Below are positions 17,785-27,414 of a stretch of DNA of 64,000 nt, one piece after another. Position numbers and translations under genes: made by a program. Below the pieces are notes generated by a model. It saw nothing but the letters and a program-made list of their open reading frames with translations. It searched no databases and was not told the DNA's origin. Source of the DNA: Limibacterium fermenti (GTDB lineage: Bacteria; Bacteroidota; Bacteroidia; Bacteroidales; Dysgonomonadaceae); NCBI RefSeq assembly GCF_041902845.1, contig NZ_CP159486.1:1364001-1428000 (forward strand), in the 5' to 3' direction. The first letter of the stretch is position 1, and each line of letters opens with the position of its first letter.

Positions 17785-19227
17785 ATGAGAAAAAAGATTT
17801 TCGCAAGTTATTTTGCAATTTTAATTTTAATAGGCTACGTAGTGACCAGTTGTAGTCAGGAGGGAGGATATGTACCCCCTGAACCTCCCGTCCCATCGGA
17901 CCCTTCCAAACCGGTAATATTTACCGATTACTTTCCAAAGGAAGGAAGTATGCGTACCTTAATATTTATTGAAGGAAGTAATTTTGGAACCGACATTTCG
18001 AAGATTGAAGTCGCTATCGGAGGAGTATCCGCTCCGGTTATAGGATCTTCAGGCACCAAAATATGTATTATGGTGCCCAGGCGTTCCAACAGGGGCGATG
18101 TGGTGGCCCGGATTAAGGATGAGAGCGGACAAGTGGTTAAAGAACACCAGTTCGAGGATTTGTTCACGCTTCATGTAGCTTTACAGGTGAACACGTTAGC
18201 CGGTAAGGTGGATCCGCAAACAAATTCTTCCAGCATTATTAATGGCTCTTTTGAAGAAGCTGAATTTCAAAGTCCTTGGTGGTTGGAATTCGATAAAGAC
18301 GAACAAGGAAATAAGATTATCTATTGTATCGATGAAGAAGGTATGACAGCGCTTCGCAAAATCAACTTGACCACCCAAGAGGTTGCTACGGTGTTTACGA
18401 AAGGCCAAGCCGGCGTGGAGAGCGTGAAATCCATGTTGTTCGACACACCCACCAGAGACACGCTTTTCTTTGTGGATGACAACGGACGCGGCAACTGGAA
18501 CGACCGGCACCAAATGCCGAATATGTTTTTTGCCCTTCGGGAGGAAGGCTTCAGAAAGGTCTATCCTTATCTGTATGCACAGTGTTCGTATTCTGCCGTA
18601 TCCATGGGTGACGGATCCCTTTTTTACAATACTTGGACGAATTCAATCGTTTACAAAGCCCGTCAGGTATTTGATGAAGCTGCTCAAATGTGGGACGGAA
18701 AGCCTTTATTCAGTGTGAAAGCGAATTCTCAAGAACATATTTTCATGTTCAGGCACCCGGATGATCTGTATGTGTATGTGACCGGATTTAATGGGGTGTA
18801 TCGATGCGCCTATGATAAAACAACCAAAGAACTCGTTTCATCGTCATTGCATGTAGGTAGTATTGGTGGCGGTTCGGGGTATGCGGATGCCCCGGGAAGT
18901 TCCGCCCGGTTTAACCGTCCGCGCCAAGGGGTTTTTGTAAAAAACAAAGAGTATGTAGCACAAGGGAAAACGGATGTATATGACTTTTATGTCTGCGACC
19001 ATAATAATAGTTGCATCCGGAAAGTTACGCCTGACGGCCAGGTCAGCACATTTGCAGGACGAGGCAGTGCAGGGACCGATGGCAAAGTATATGGTTGGAT
19101 CGATGGAGAAGCGCGAGAAACAGCCCGTTTCGATCAACCCACCGGTATTTGTTATGATGAGGAAGAAGAAATCTTCTATGTGGCAGACAAACAAAATAAA
19201 CGTATCCGTACCATTGCTGTAGAGTAA
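17785..19227 (+). CDS. IPT/TIG and NHL-repeat surface lipoprotein of the Sus locus
   Basis: The 480-residue protein has a lipoprotein signal with the lipobox YVVTSC (C23), followed by a proline-rich linker. Residues about 42-118 form an immunoglobulin-like IPT/TIG domain (FPKEGSMRTLIFIEGSNFG, IEVAIGGVSAPVIGSSG). Residues 135-480 form a six-bladed NHL-type propeller, clearest in FNRPRQGVFVKNKEY, DFYVCDHNNSCIRKVTPDG and FDQPTGICYDEEEEIFYVAD. Proteins with this architecture are commonly encoded beside SusC/SusD pairs and are thought to sit on the cell surface and bind glycan. It is 24 bases upstream of the SusC gene. No catalytic residues are evident. Confidence 0.88.
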   Translation: MRKKIFASYFAILILIGYVVTSCSQEGGYVPPEPPVPSDPSKPVIFTDYFPKEGSMRTLIFIEGSNFGTDISKIEVAIGGVSAPVIGSSGTKICIMVPRRSNRGDVVARIKDESGQVVKEHQFEDLFTLHVALQVNTLAGKVDPQTNSSSIINGSFEEAEFQSPWWLEFDKDEQGNKIIYCIDEEGMTALRKINLTTQEVATVFTKGQAGVESVKSMLFDTPTRDTLFFVDDNGRGNWNDRHQMPNMFFALREEGFRKVYPYLYAQCSYSAVSMGDGSLFYNTWTNSIVYKARQVFDEAAQMWDGKPLFSVKANSQEHIFMFRHPDDLYVYVTGFNGVYRCAYDKTTKELVSSSLHVGSIGGGSGYADAPGSSARFNRPRQGVFVKNKEYVAQGKTDVYDFYVCDHNNSCIRKVTPDGQVSTFAGRGSAGTDGKVYGWIDGEARETARFDQPTGICYDEEEEIFYVADKQNKRIRTIAVE

Positions 19228-19250
19228 ATCAAAAGAAAAAACACGAAAAA

Positions 19251-22200
19251 ATGAAGAAATATATTCTAATTGTTTTATGCTCGTTTATAGGTATTATGAG
19301 CATATTTGCCCAGAAAAAAACGGTGCAAGTTTCGGGTACGATTGCGGACTCGCAAGGCAATCCGTTAATTGGAGCCACTGTGGTTGTAAGGGATAAACCG
19401 GGACTGGGTGTGATTTCCGATATCGACGGAAAATACAAAATAGAGATCGAACCCTTTCAATATTTGGTGTTCTCTTACCTCGGTTATGAACCCCAGGAGC
19501 ATTTGGTAAAAGATGAAAATACGACTCTTAATATTACGATGCAGGAATCAAAAGCCACTGCGCTGGACGAAATAACCATTACGGGTACGGGACCGCAGAA
19601 GAAAGTGACGGTTACAGGAGCCATTACTACCGTGGATGTGGGAACTTTGAATACGCCGGTCTCGAGTGTGAGCAACGCTTTGGCGGGCAATGTCGCCGGA
19701 GTATTGGCCATGCAGACTTCGGGACAGCCGGGACAAAATACCTCCGAATTCTGGATCCGCGGAATTTCCACATTCGGAGGCAGCTCCAGCGCTTTGATTT
19801 TGGTGGATGGGTTCGAACGGAGTATGGATGAACTCAATATCGAAGATATCGAATCGTTCTCTGTCTTGAAGGATGCCTCCGCCACGGCTATATACGGCTC
19901 ACGCGGAGCGAATGGAGTTATATTGATCACTACAAAAAGAGGGAATGACGGGAAAGTGGAAGTAAATGCCAAAGCGGAATATACTTGGACCACCCGTACC
20001 AAAACACCTGAATTCGTCGATGGCATGACCTATGCTACGATGGCGAACGAAGCGCGTACCACCCGCAATCAAAAAGCGGTTTACACCGATTCGGAGTTAA
20101 TGATGATCAATGAACAATTGGATCCGGATATTTATCCGAATGTCGATTGGATGGGCCTTTTATTGAAAGACGGGGCGCCCACTTATCGCGCTTCGGTGAA
20201 TGTGAAAGGCGGAGGATCCAAGGCCCGGTATTATTTGTCGGGTAGCTTCTTGGACGAAGGGGGAATGTATAATGTGGACCGGAACATGAAAGATTACGAT
20301 ACCAACGCCAATTATCAACGCTATAACTACCGGATGAATATCGACATGAACCTGACGTCTTCCACCTTGATTCAGGTAGGTATCGGCGGAGCGCTGGAAA
20401 AAACGAATCGTTCCGGCGCGGTCAGTTCCGACGATATCTGGTATTCGGCTTTCGGCTATAATCCCGTAACCATGCCGGTGATGTATTCGAACGGATATGT
20501 ACCTGTCATAATGACAGAAGGTACGTTGACATCATCGTGGGAAGCGATATATAATCCCTGGACAGGTGCTACACAAACGGGATACACCGAAATCTGGAAA
20601 AATACCATCAATTCGAATATTACCTTGGAGCAAAATCTTGATTTTCTAACGAAGGGTTTGAAGTTTATAGGACGTTACGGATACGATACCTTTAATGAGA
20701 ACAATATCCAACGCCGAAAAAACCCGGAGATGTGGAGAGCCGAACGGTTACGCAATCCGAACGGCGAGATTGTATTTAGCAGGCTCATTCAAGAACGTTT
20801 ACTATCCCAGAATTCTTCTGCGTCGGGTGACCGGAAAGAGTTCTTGGAAGCGGAACTTTCCTATGGCAGGACTTTCGGAGATCATAATATCGGCAGTGTT
20901 CTCAAATATACGCAAGACAATTATGTAAATACCTCCAATGTCGGGGGGGATATCATGAAAGGGGTCGCCCGCAAGCACCAAGGATTGGCAGGAAACCTTT
21001 CTTACGGTTATATGAATCGCTATTTAGCCAATTTCAATTTCGGCTATAACGGTTCGGAAAACTTTGCTAAAGGGCATCAATTCGGTTTTTTCCCTGCCTA
21101 TTCTGTGGCATGGAATATCGCGGAGGAAAGTTTTGTAAAAAACAACATCGACTGGTTGGGTATGTTTAAGATCCGGTACTCTTACGGAGAAGTCGGGACG
21201 GATGGTGTCGATCCGAAAAAACCGGAGACACGCTTTCCTTATCTGGCCGAATTTGGAAATTATAGCAGGAATACAAGTGCCGGAGATCAAACGATATCTT
21301 ACAATTGGGGCGACCTGGGTAGCCCATTCTCCTATTCGGGATTGACCTATACAAAGGTATCTTCCAATAATGTCACTTGGGAAACCGCCAAGAAGCACGA
21401 CGTGGGAGTAGATTTGTACCTTTTTGGCGATAAATTCGGACTGACAGTGGATTATTTCGATGAAAAACGCGAGGGTATCTATATGAGGAGAGATTATTTG
21501 CCCGATATGGTCGGTATTCAAGGTCAAAACCCTTCGGCAAATGTGGGAAGTGTAAAGTCGAGAGGGTTCGACGGTAACTTCAAATTCGATCAAAAGATCG
21601 GAGAAGTCGGATTGCAGTTGCGCGGAAACTTCACATACAGCAAAAACGAAATTACCGAAGCCGATGAAATGGTCAACCGTTATCCGTATCTCCGTCGTAC
21701 CGGATTCCGGGTGGATCAGGCGAAAGGATTGATTGATTTAGGCCTTTTCAAGGATTATGACGATATCCGGAATAGTCCCCGTCAAGATTTTGGTGATGCT
21801 CGGGATATCATGCCCGGTGATATCAAGTATAAGGATGTTAATGGCGACGGCATCGTCAATAATGATGATATTGTACCTATTGGCGCTACCACCAAGCCTA
21901 ATTTAATTTACGGCTTGGGCATATCCGCTACGTGGGGGGGCTTTGATTTTAACCTGCATTTCCAAGGTGCCGGAAAATCGAATTTCTTCATCGATGGATT
22001 TACCGTATATCCCTTTATTAATGGAGAATGGGGGAATATCCTCGAAGAAATGGCGAATGCTAATCGCTGGATGTTGGGAGTCAACGAAGACCCGAATGCC
22101 GAATACCCGCGTTTGAGTTATGGGGGAAATGCCAACAATTACCGCCCCTCTACTTATTGGCTCCGGAATGGCGCTTACTTGCGCCTGAAAACATTGGAAA

Positions 22201-22388
22201 TGGGCTATACCTTGCCCAAGGTGCTTACTACCAAACTGCACTTGAGTAAAGTACGGTTACATGTGATCGGTCAAAATTTATTGACCTTCTCCTCATTCAA
22301 ATTATGGGATCCGGAAATGGGTAGTTCCAATGGAATGAAATATCCGTTGGGAAAAACCGTAACAGTAGGATTAACCGTTAATATTTAA
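19251..22388 (+). CDS. SusC/RagA-family TonB-linked outer membrane transporter
   Basis: The 1,045-residue protein has a 20-residue signal peptide, a carboxypeptidase-D-like regulatory domain at about 25-105 (VSGTIADSQGNPLIGATVVV), the TonB plug at about 110-225 (ALAGNVAGVLAMQTSGQPG, FWIRGISTFGG, ILVDGFERSMDELNIEDIES) and the SusC signature DASATAIYGSRGANGVILIT, then a 22-strand barrel ending GLTVNI. It imports oligosaccharides across the outer membrane using TonB energy, with the SusD partner as lid. It follows the TIG/NHL gene by 23 bases and precedes SusD by 13. No N-terminal anti-sigma-interaction (STN) domain is present, so regulation by an ECF sigma/anti-sigma pair is unlikely. Confidence 0.97.
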   Translation: MKKYILIVLCSFIGIMSIFAQKKTVQVSGTIADSQGNPLIGATVVVRDKPGLGVISDIDGKYKIEIEPFQYLVFSYLGYEPQEHLVKDENTTLNITMQESKATALDEITITGTGPQKKVTVTGAITTVDVGTLNTPVSSVSNALAGNVAGVLAMQTSGQPGQNTSEFWIRGISTFGGSSSALILVDGFERSMDELNIEDIESFSVLKDASATAIYGSRGANGVILITTKRGNDGKVEVNAKAEYTWTTRTKTPEFVDGMTYATMANEARTTRNQKAVYTDSELMMINEQLDPDIYPNVDWMGLLLKDGAPTYRASVNVKGGGSKARYYLSGSFLDEGGMYNVDRNMKDYDTNANYQRYNYRMNIDMNLTSSTLIQVGIGGALEKTNRSGAVSSDDIWYSAFGYNPVTMPVMYSNGYVPVIMTEGTLTSSWEAIYNPWTGATQTGYTEIWKNTINSNITLEQNLDFLTKGLKFIGRYGYDTFNENNIQRRKNPEMWRAERLRNPNGEIVFSRLIQERLLSQNSSASGDRKEFLEAELSYGRTFGDHNIGSVLKYTQDNYVNTSNVGGDIMKGVARKHQGLAGNLSYGYMNRYLANFNFGYNGSENFAKGHQFGFFPAYSVAWNIAEESFVKNNIDWLGMFKIRYSYGEVGTDGVDPKKPETRFPYLAEFGNYSRNTSAGDQTISYNWGDLGSPFSYSGLTYTKVSSNNVTWETAKKHDVGVDLYLFGDKFGLTVDYFDEKREGIYMRRDYLPDMVGIQGQNPSANVGSVKSRGFDGNFKFDQKIGEVGLQLRGNFTYSKNEITEADEMVNRYPYLRRTGFRVDQAKGLIDLGLFKDYDDIRNSPRQDFGDARDIMPGDIKYKDVNGDGIVNNDDIVPIGATTKPNLIYGLGISATWGGFDFNLHFQGAGKSNFFIDGFTVYPFINGEWGNILEEMANANRWMLGVNEDPNAEYPRLSYGGNANNYRPSTYWLRNGAYLRLKTLEMGYTLPKVLTTKLHLSKVRLHVIGQNLLTFSSFKLWDPEMGSSNGMKYPLGKTVTVGLTVNI

Positions 22389-22401
22389 AAGTAAAACATT
22401 T

Positions 22402-24429
22402 ATGAAAAAGAAATATATTCTATTAAGTATCATAGCCTGTTTAAGTGTCGGCTTGCAATCTTGTTCCGATCATTTGAATGTAGAACGCTATTTTAACGAC
22501 AGGCAAGATTTGGAGCGTATATTCAATAGCCGAGATTACACCGAACAGTGGCTCGCTAATGCTTATTACCAGCTTCTTTCCTTTAATTTGGAAATTGGGC
22601 ATGTACGGTTTACGCTTACCAATTACTCCGATGATATGATTTTTACGGAGCCCGGCGCCGGCATTTCTTACTCTAACTATAAATTCGGCCAATACGGCCC
22701 TCAGTACGGCGGGAATGTACATGATCTTATTTACCGCCCTTGGGATCAGTCCTACGAGGGTATCCGCCAGGCTTCTATTTTCCTGCAACATGTGCATCCG
22801 GGCGATGAAATTAGCGAAGAAAGGTACCGGGATTTAAAAGGTCAAGCTTACTTCATTCGCGGCTATCTCTATTGGCTGTTGTTGAGAAAATACGGTCCTA
22901 TACCTATCTTGCCTGATGAAGGGATTGATTATGAAAGTAGTTATGAAAATCTGATTTATCCGAGAAATACTTATGACGAATGTGTGGAGTATATCTCCGA
23001 ACAGATGCTGTTGGCCGCCGGACTTTTAGAAAGTAACCGGGATAGCCGTAGCGCTTCACGCCCTACAAAAGGTTCCGCATTGGCGGTGCGTGCCAAAGCC
23101 TACCTATATGCGGCGAGCCCGTTAATGAATGGAAATCCGGAAATGTCTTCCTTTGTCGATGATCAGGGAAAGCAACTCATTTCTCAGCAATATGATGAGG
23201 AGAAATGGGCGAAGGCGGCTGCTGCGGCTTTGGATGTGATAAAATTAGGCAAATATAAAATATATGTCACTTCTAAACGGACTACCGGCGGACTTTGGGG
23301 GGCTTATCCGAAAACGGTAGAACCTCCGTATCATCCCGTATATTCCGAGAAAACTTGGGAGGAAGGCGGATGGAAGGATATCGATCCGTTGGATTCGTAT
23401 CGCTCGCTGTTTAATGGCGACCTGTATGTTAATGAGAATCCCGAATTGATTTTTTCGCGCGGCGATAATCAACTGAACGACGAATATGGAATACAATCTA
23501 TGACTCGTCACCAAATGCCGGTTAGTAAAGGCGGCGGATGGAATTGCCACGGCATCACGGGTAAACAATGCGACGCTTACGGTATGAACGACGGGAAACC
23601 GTTCGATCGGAGCACCAGCCCGAAAGGGTTTACGCAGAAAGACGGGGAATATCCTTATTTGAGGAAAGATGTTTGGTTGGAATATGCCAACCGGGAACCG
23701 CGCTTTTATGCGTCGGTGGCTTTTAGCGGCGCTCATTGGGCCTGTACCAGTGCAAAGGATGCCAATAACCGTGATTTCCAAATCTTCTACTATTACGGAG
23801 AAGATGACGGGCGTAAAATCGTGAGTACCGACGATCGTTGGATACCCACCGGTATCGGAATGATGAAATTTGTAAATCCGAAAGAGAGTTATAAAGATGG
23901 TGTTGCATATTCCAAAGTGGATCCGGCGATCCGGTATGCCGATATCCTCCTGATGTATGCCGAGGCATTGAATGAGTTGACCTCGACCTATCAGATTGCC
24001 TCATGGGATGGTCGTGAAACGTATAGTATTTCACGGGATATCCCGGCTATGAAAGCGGCCGTACTTCCGGTACGCTTGAGAGCCGGAGTGCCTAATTACG
24101 ATGAAGTCGGTATGGGCGATCCGTATACCAATCCGGAGGAATTGAGAAAGGCGCTCAAACGCGAACGGCAGATTGAGTTTTTAGGGGAGAACCAACGCTA
24201 TTACGACCTTCGCCGTTGGAAAGATGCGCCGGAAGAAGAGAGCCAAATGATTTATGGTTGCAACACAACCGTTCCGAAAGAATCCCGGGAGTTCTTCTAT
24301 GAACAAGTCGTTGTGCCAAGTGTACAAACAAGCTGGTCTATGAAAAAATATTTCTGGCCGATAAATTACGAAGAGTTGAAAAGAAACGCTCGCTTGACTC
24401 AGGCTCCGGGATGGCCTTCATTTGATTGA
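22402..24429 (+). CDS. SusD/RagB-family nutrient-binding outer membrane lipoprotein
   Basis: The 675-residue lipoprotein has its lipobox at VGLQSC (C21). The SusD fold is recognised by the tetratricopeptide-like helices (YIRPWDQSYEGIRQ-type region near 105-135, GQAYFIRGYLYWLLLRKYGPIP near 151-172) and the C-terminal signature ELRKALKRERQIEFLGENQRYYDLRRW followed by WPINYEELKRN and NARLTQAPGW. It is longer than the usual 500-600 residues. It sits on the cell surface as the lid of the SusC barrel and binds the glycan. It lies 13 bases downstream of susC and 24 upstream of the next lipoprotein. Confidence 0.96.
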   Translation: MKKKYILLSIIACLSVGLQSCSDHLNVERYFNDRQDLERIFNSRDYTEQWLANAYYQLLSFNLEIGHVRFTLTNYSDDMIFTEPGAGISYSNYKFGQYGPQYGGNVHDLIYRPWDQSYEGIRQASIFLQHVHPGDEISEERYRDLKGQAYFIRGYLYWLLLRKYGPIPILPDEGIDYESSYENLIYPRNTYDECVEYISEQMLLAAGLLESNRDSRSASRPTKGSALAVRAKAYLYAASPLMNGNPEMSSFVDDQGKQLISQQYDEEKWAKAAAAALDVIKLGKYKIYVTSKRTTGGLWGAYPKTVEPPYHPVYSEKTWEEGGWKDIDPLDSYRSLFNGDLYVNENPELIFSRGDNQLNDEYGIQSMTRHQMPVSKGGGWNCHGITGKQCDAYGMNDGKPFDRSTSPKGFTQKDGEYPYLRKDVWLEYANREPRFYASVAFSGAHWACTSAKDANNRDFQIFYYYGEDDGRKIVSTDDRWIPTGIGMMKFVNPKESYKDGVAYSKVDPAIRYADILLMYAEALNELTSTYQIASWDGRETYSISRDIPAMKAAVLPVRLRAGVPNYDEVGMGDPYTNPEELRKALKRERQIEFLGENQRYYDLRRWKDAPEEESQMIYGCNTTVPKESREFFYEQVVVPSVQTSWSMKKYFWPINYEELKRNARLTQAPGWPSFD

Positions 24430-24453
24430 TTCATATATAAACAAAAAACACAG

Positions 24454-25497
24454 ATGAAAAATTTATATTTTTATTTGATTATTCTATTTGGTGCGCTTTT
24501 TTGTCTCTCCGGTTGCAATAACGAATGGGAAGATGAACTGTATACCCGAATGGTATCATTGAAAGCGCCGATTAACAGGGATGATGTCTCCATTATTTAT
24601 TTAAGATATAAACCCAATGATTCTACGGTCACTTATAAACTTCCGGTTATTGTAAGCGGATCACAAACGAATGATCGGGATTATAATGTGCGTATTGATG
24701 TGGATAATGATACGTTAAACGCGTTGAACATCGACAAATATGCGGCAAGAACCGATTTATATTATCATCAATTGCCGGAGAGTTTTTATGAATTGCCTTC
24801 GCAGACTTGTCATATTCCGGCTGGCAGCGACGTGGCTTTATTCGATATCAACTTTAAATTTTCGGGATTGGACCTGGTGGAAAAATGGGTGTTGCCATTG
24901 ACCGTTTTGCCCGATGCTTCCTATTCGTTGAACACGTATAAAGGCCGGCAGAAAGCGTTACTCTGGATAATGCCGTTTAACGACTATTCCGGTAATTATA
25001 ATGCGGGTAGTATGTATGTGTATTTCGGGAACAATACAACCAAGTATATGACGGCAAGTACCCGTGAGGCCCGAGTGGTGGATGAAAATACCATTTTCTT
25101 TTATGCCGGCATTACCGAGGAATTGGCCGAAAACAGGGGTGATTTTAAAGTGAAATGCGAATTCCTTCCACCTGATGAAGTGACGGAAATAAAAGATTCA
25201 AGAACAGGAGATGGTACCGGGCTTTATGTGAAAAAGGGAAGATTGATATTAAGTGCGGATAATCCGGCTTTGGAATTCGAAGTGATAGGAGAGCCTACTT
25301 ACGAAATCAAAGAGGAATTCGATATCGACCGTCCGCATATTATTAAACGCTTCTTTACGCTGACGATGGAATATAAGTATAAAGACAGTGATTCCAGTGA
25401 AAACATGGTATTTCCTTACAGATGTAAAGGAACGATGATTTTGCAACGTAATATCAGTACATTGATTCCTGACGAAGATCAGGCAGTCTTCTGGTAA
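24454..25497 (+). CDS. DUF1735/DUF4973-type surface lipoprotein of the Sus locus
   Basis: The 347-residue lipoprotein has its lipobox at CLSGC (C21) followed by NNEWEDE. The N-terminal half (about 30-145) is a BT_3987-like beta-sandwich (DUF1735: VTYKLPVIVSGSQTNDRDYN, DVALFDINFKFSGLDLVEKW) and the C-terminal half resembles DUF4973 (FNDYSGNYNAGSMYVYFGNN, ARVVDENTIFFYAG). Such proteins are regular third members of SusC/SusD loci and are believed to be surface glycan-binding proteins. It is the last gene of the operon; a perfect 11-bp hairpin follows at 25537. Assignment of the C-terminal domain is from memory of the family and less certain. Confidence 0.8.
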   Translation: MKNLYFYLIILFGALFCLSGCNNEWEDELYTRMVSLKAPINRDDVSIIYLRYKPNDSTVTYKLPVIVSGSQTNDRDYNVRIDVDNDTLNALNIDKYAARTDLYYHQLPESFYELPSQTCHIPAGSDVALFDINFKFSGLDLVEKWVLPLTVLPDASYSLNTYKGRQKALLWIMPFNDYSGNYNAGSMYVYFGNNTTKYMTASTREARVVDENTIFFYAGITEELAENRGDFKVKCEFLPPDEVTEIKDSRTGDGTGLYVKKGRLILSADNPALEFEVIGEPTYEIKEEFDIDRPHIIKRFFTLTMEYKYKDSDSSENMVFPYRCKGTMILQRNISTLIPDEDQAVFW

Positions 25498-25536
25498 GTG
25501 CGGATTTGGCTGCAGCAGAAGAATAAAACAGGAATA

Positions 25537-25569
25537 AAGGAGTATCCGATATCATAATGGATACTCCTT
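25537..25569 (+). terminator. hairpin at the end of the Sus operon
   Basis: AAGGAGTATCC and GGATACTCCTT pair perfectly over 11 bases around an 11-base loop, 40 bases after the last Sus gene. The sequence after it is A/T-rich but has no T-run. Confidence 0.6.
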
Positions 25570-25592
25570 ATATATTGATTTAATCAGGTGTT

Positions 25593-25625
25593 TTTGGAGA
25601 TTAAACAATCATTTTAGTATCTTTG
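25593..25625 (+). promoter_or_regulatory. consensus Bacteroidota promoter for the Tat-exported oxidoreductase cassette
   Basis: TTTG (25593-25596), a 21-base spacer and TATCTTTG (25618-25625) match the -33/-7 consensus fully. It lies between the Sus operon hairpin and the oxidoreductase start, so this cassette has its own transcript with a leader of about 170 bases. Confidence 0.75.
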
Positions 25626-25802
25626 AACGAAATTTATTTCAAAACTATTTTTTCTTTATTGTTTTTGTTATGCCGATAATTTTATATCTTTACGGTCTAT
25701 AAGTAGAAGGTGAGGCATTTGTATCAAAAAGATATCAATAAGTATAAACTATCAAATATTTAATTTTTTATTGTTAGTATCTAATCTAAATAAACAGAAA
25801 TT

Positions 25803-27272
25803 ATGTCGTCAAAAATGTCAAGAAGAAAGTTTATCCAGGCAGGTGCAACAGCAGCTGTCGGATTAACGGTAGTACCGTCAACGGTATTAGGGAAAAGTAT
25901 GGGCTATACGGCTCCCAGTGATAAGCTCAATATTGCTGCTGTTGGAATTGGTGGAATGGGTTTTGCAAATCTGAAAAATCTGGAAAGCCAAAACATCGTA
26001 GGTCTGGCTGATGTGGATTGGAAATATAGCGATCGCGTATTCAAACATTTCCCGAAGGCTAAGAAGTATTACGATTATCGTAAGATGTATGAAGAGTTGG
26101 GAAAAACCATCGATGGGGTTGTCGTGGCTACGGCTGACCATACCCATGCTGTTATCGCTGCGGATGCAATGACCCTTGGAAAGCATGTCTATGTTCAGAA
26201 ACCGTTAACCCATACCGTTTATGAGTCTCGTTTGCTCACGAGCCTTGCTAAAAAGTATAAAGTTGCTACCAGTATGGGTAACCAGGGCTCGTCGGGCTCC
26301 GGTGTTCGGCAAGTAATCGATTGGATTTGGAATGGTGAAATCGGAGAGATTAAAAAAGTAGAGGCCTTTACCGACCGTCCTATCTGGCCGCAAGGATTGA
26401 ATACTCCCAAACAAGTTGACAAAATCCCTTCTACTCTCAATTGGGATCTCTTTATAGGCCCGGCTGCCAAACGTCCGTTCAATAATATTTATCATCCCTG
26501 GAACTGGCGCGGATGGTGGGACTTCGGTACGGGAGCTTTAGGCGATATGGCTTGCCATATTCTTCATCCGGTATTTAAAGGTCTCCGACTGGGTTATCCT
26601 ACCAAAGTGGAAGGCTCTTCGACCATGTTGTTGAATGATTGCGCTCCCACCGCACAAATCGTTAAATATACGTTCCCCGCACGCGAAAATCTTCCTAAGG
26701 TGGCTTTCCCCGAAGTGGAAGTTAATTGGTACGACGGTGGTTTGCTACCGGTTCGTCCCGAAGGCGTACCCGCCGGCAAGAACCTGAATGATAGCGGTGG
26801 AGCCGTTATTTTCCACGGAACAAAAGATACGCTTATCTGCGGATGTTACGGTGTAAATCCATGGTTGGTTTCCGGAAGAAAACCCGATTCTCCCAAAACC
26901 CAACGCGAAGTAACTCTTTCCCATGAACTGGACTGGGTACGCGCTGCCAAGGAAAGTCCCGAAAATCGTGTCGAAACCGCTTCTCCTTTCTCCGAAGCAG
27001 GTCCTTTCAACGAAATGGTTGTAATGGGTGTGTTAGGTGTCAGATTGCAGAGCCTGAATCAGGAATTGCATTGGGACGGGGCAAATATGAAGTTTACCAA
27101 TATTCCGGCCGGTGCAACTATCCGCACGATTATCGCTGACGGATTTAAGATTACCGACGGTGATCCCTCTTTCGATAAAACATGGACGGAACCGGTGGAT
27201 GCCAATGCTTATGCAGAGGAATTAATCAAGCATACGTATAAAAACGGATGGAAATTACCGGCAATGCCGTAA
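25803..27272 (+). CDS. Tat-exported Gfo/Idh/MocA-family oxidoreductase (putative glycoside 3-dehydrogenase)
   Basis: The 489-residue protein begins with a clear twin-arginine signal, SRRKFIQAGATAAVGLTVVP (6-25), so it is exported folded with its cofactor. The Rossmann region starts at KLNIAAVGIGGMGFANLKNL; KHVYVQKPLTHTVYES carries the QKP variant of the family EKP motif; NWRGWWDFGTGALGDMACH is the typical C-terminal signature holding conserved D, G and H of the substrate site. Homologues in Bacteroides oxidise carbon 3 of glycosides. The DUF1080 and TIM-barrel lipoproteins follow, the same company as in the BT2156-BT2160 locus, and this is the basis for the proposed role. Confidence 0.88.
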   Translation: MSSKMSRRKFIQAGATAAVGLTVVPSTVLGKSMGYTAPSDKLNIAAVGIGGMGFANLKNLESQNIVGLADVDWKYSDRVFKHFPKAKKYYDYRKMYEELGKTIDGVVVATADHTHAVIAADAMTLGKHVYVQKPLTHTVYESRLLTSLAKKYKVATSMGNQGSSGSGVRQVIDWIWNGEIGEIKKVEAFTDRPIWPQGLNTPKQVDKIPSTLNWDLFIGPAAKRPFNNIYHPWNWRGWWDFGTGALGDMACHILHPVFKGLRLGYPTKVEGSSTMLLNDCAPTAQIVKYTFPARENLPKVAFPEVEVNWYDGGLLPVRPEGVPAGKNLNDSGGAVIFHGTKDTLICGCYGVNPWLVSGRKPDSPKTQREVTLSHELDWVRAAKESPENRVETASPFSEAGPFNEMVVMGVLGVRLQSLNQELHWDGANMKFTNIPAGATIRTIIADGFKITDGDPSFDKTWTEPVDANAYAEELIKHTYKNGWKLPAMP

Positions 27273-27306
27273 AAACTCAATAAAAACGTAATTTCCTTTC
27301 GGAAAA

Positions 27307-27346
27307 TGTCATTCCGGTTAGTTCTTATGAATATTCCGGAATGGCA
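27307..27346 (+). terminator. hairpin between oxidoreductase and DUF1080 genes
   Basis: TGTCATTCCGG pairs with CCGGAATGGCA (one G-T wobble) around an 18-base loop. It could attenuate transcription or stabilise mRNA ends within the cassette. Confidence 0.4.
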
Positions 27347-27414
27347 TATCATTCCATTTTTACAAAAATGAAATGATATTGAAGAAAATAAGTTTATAAA
27401 AAAAAGAAATCGTT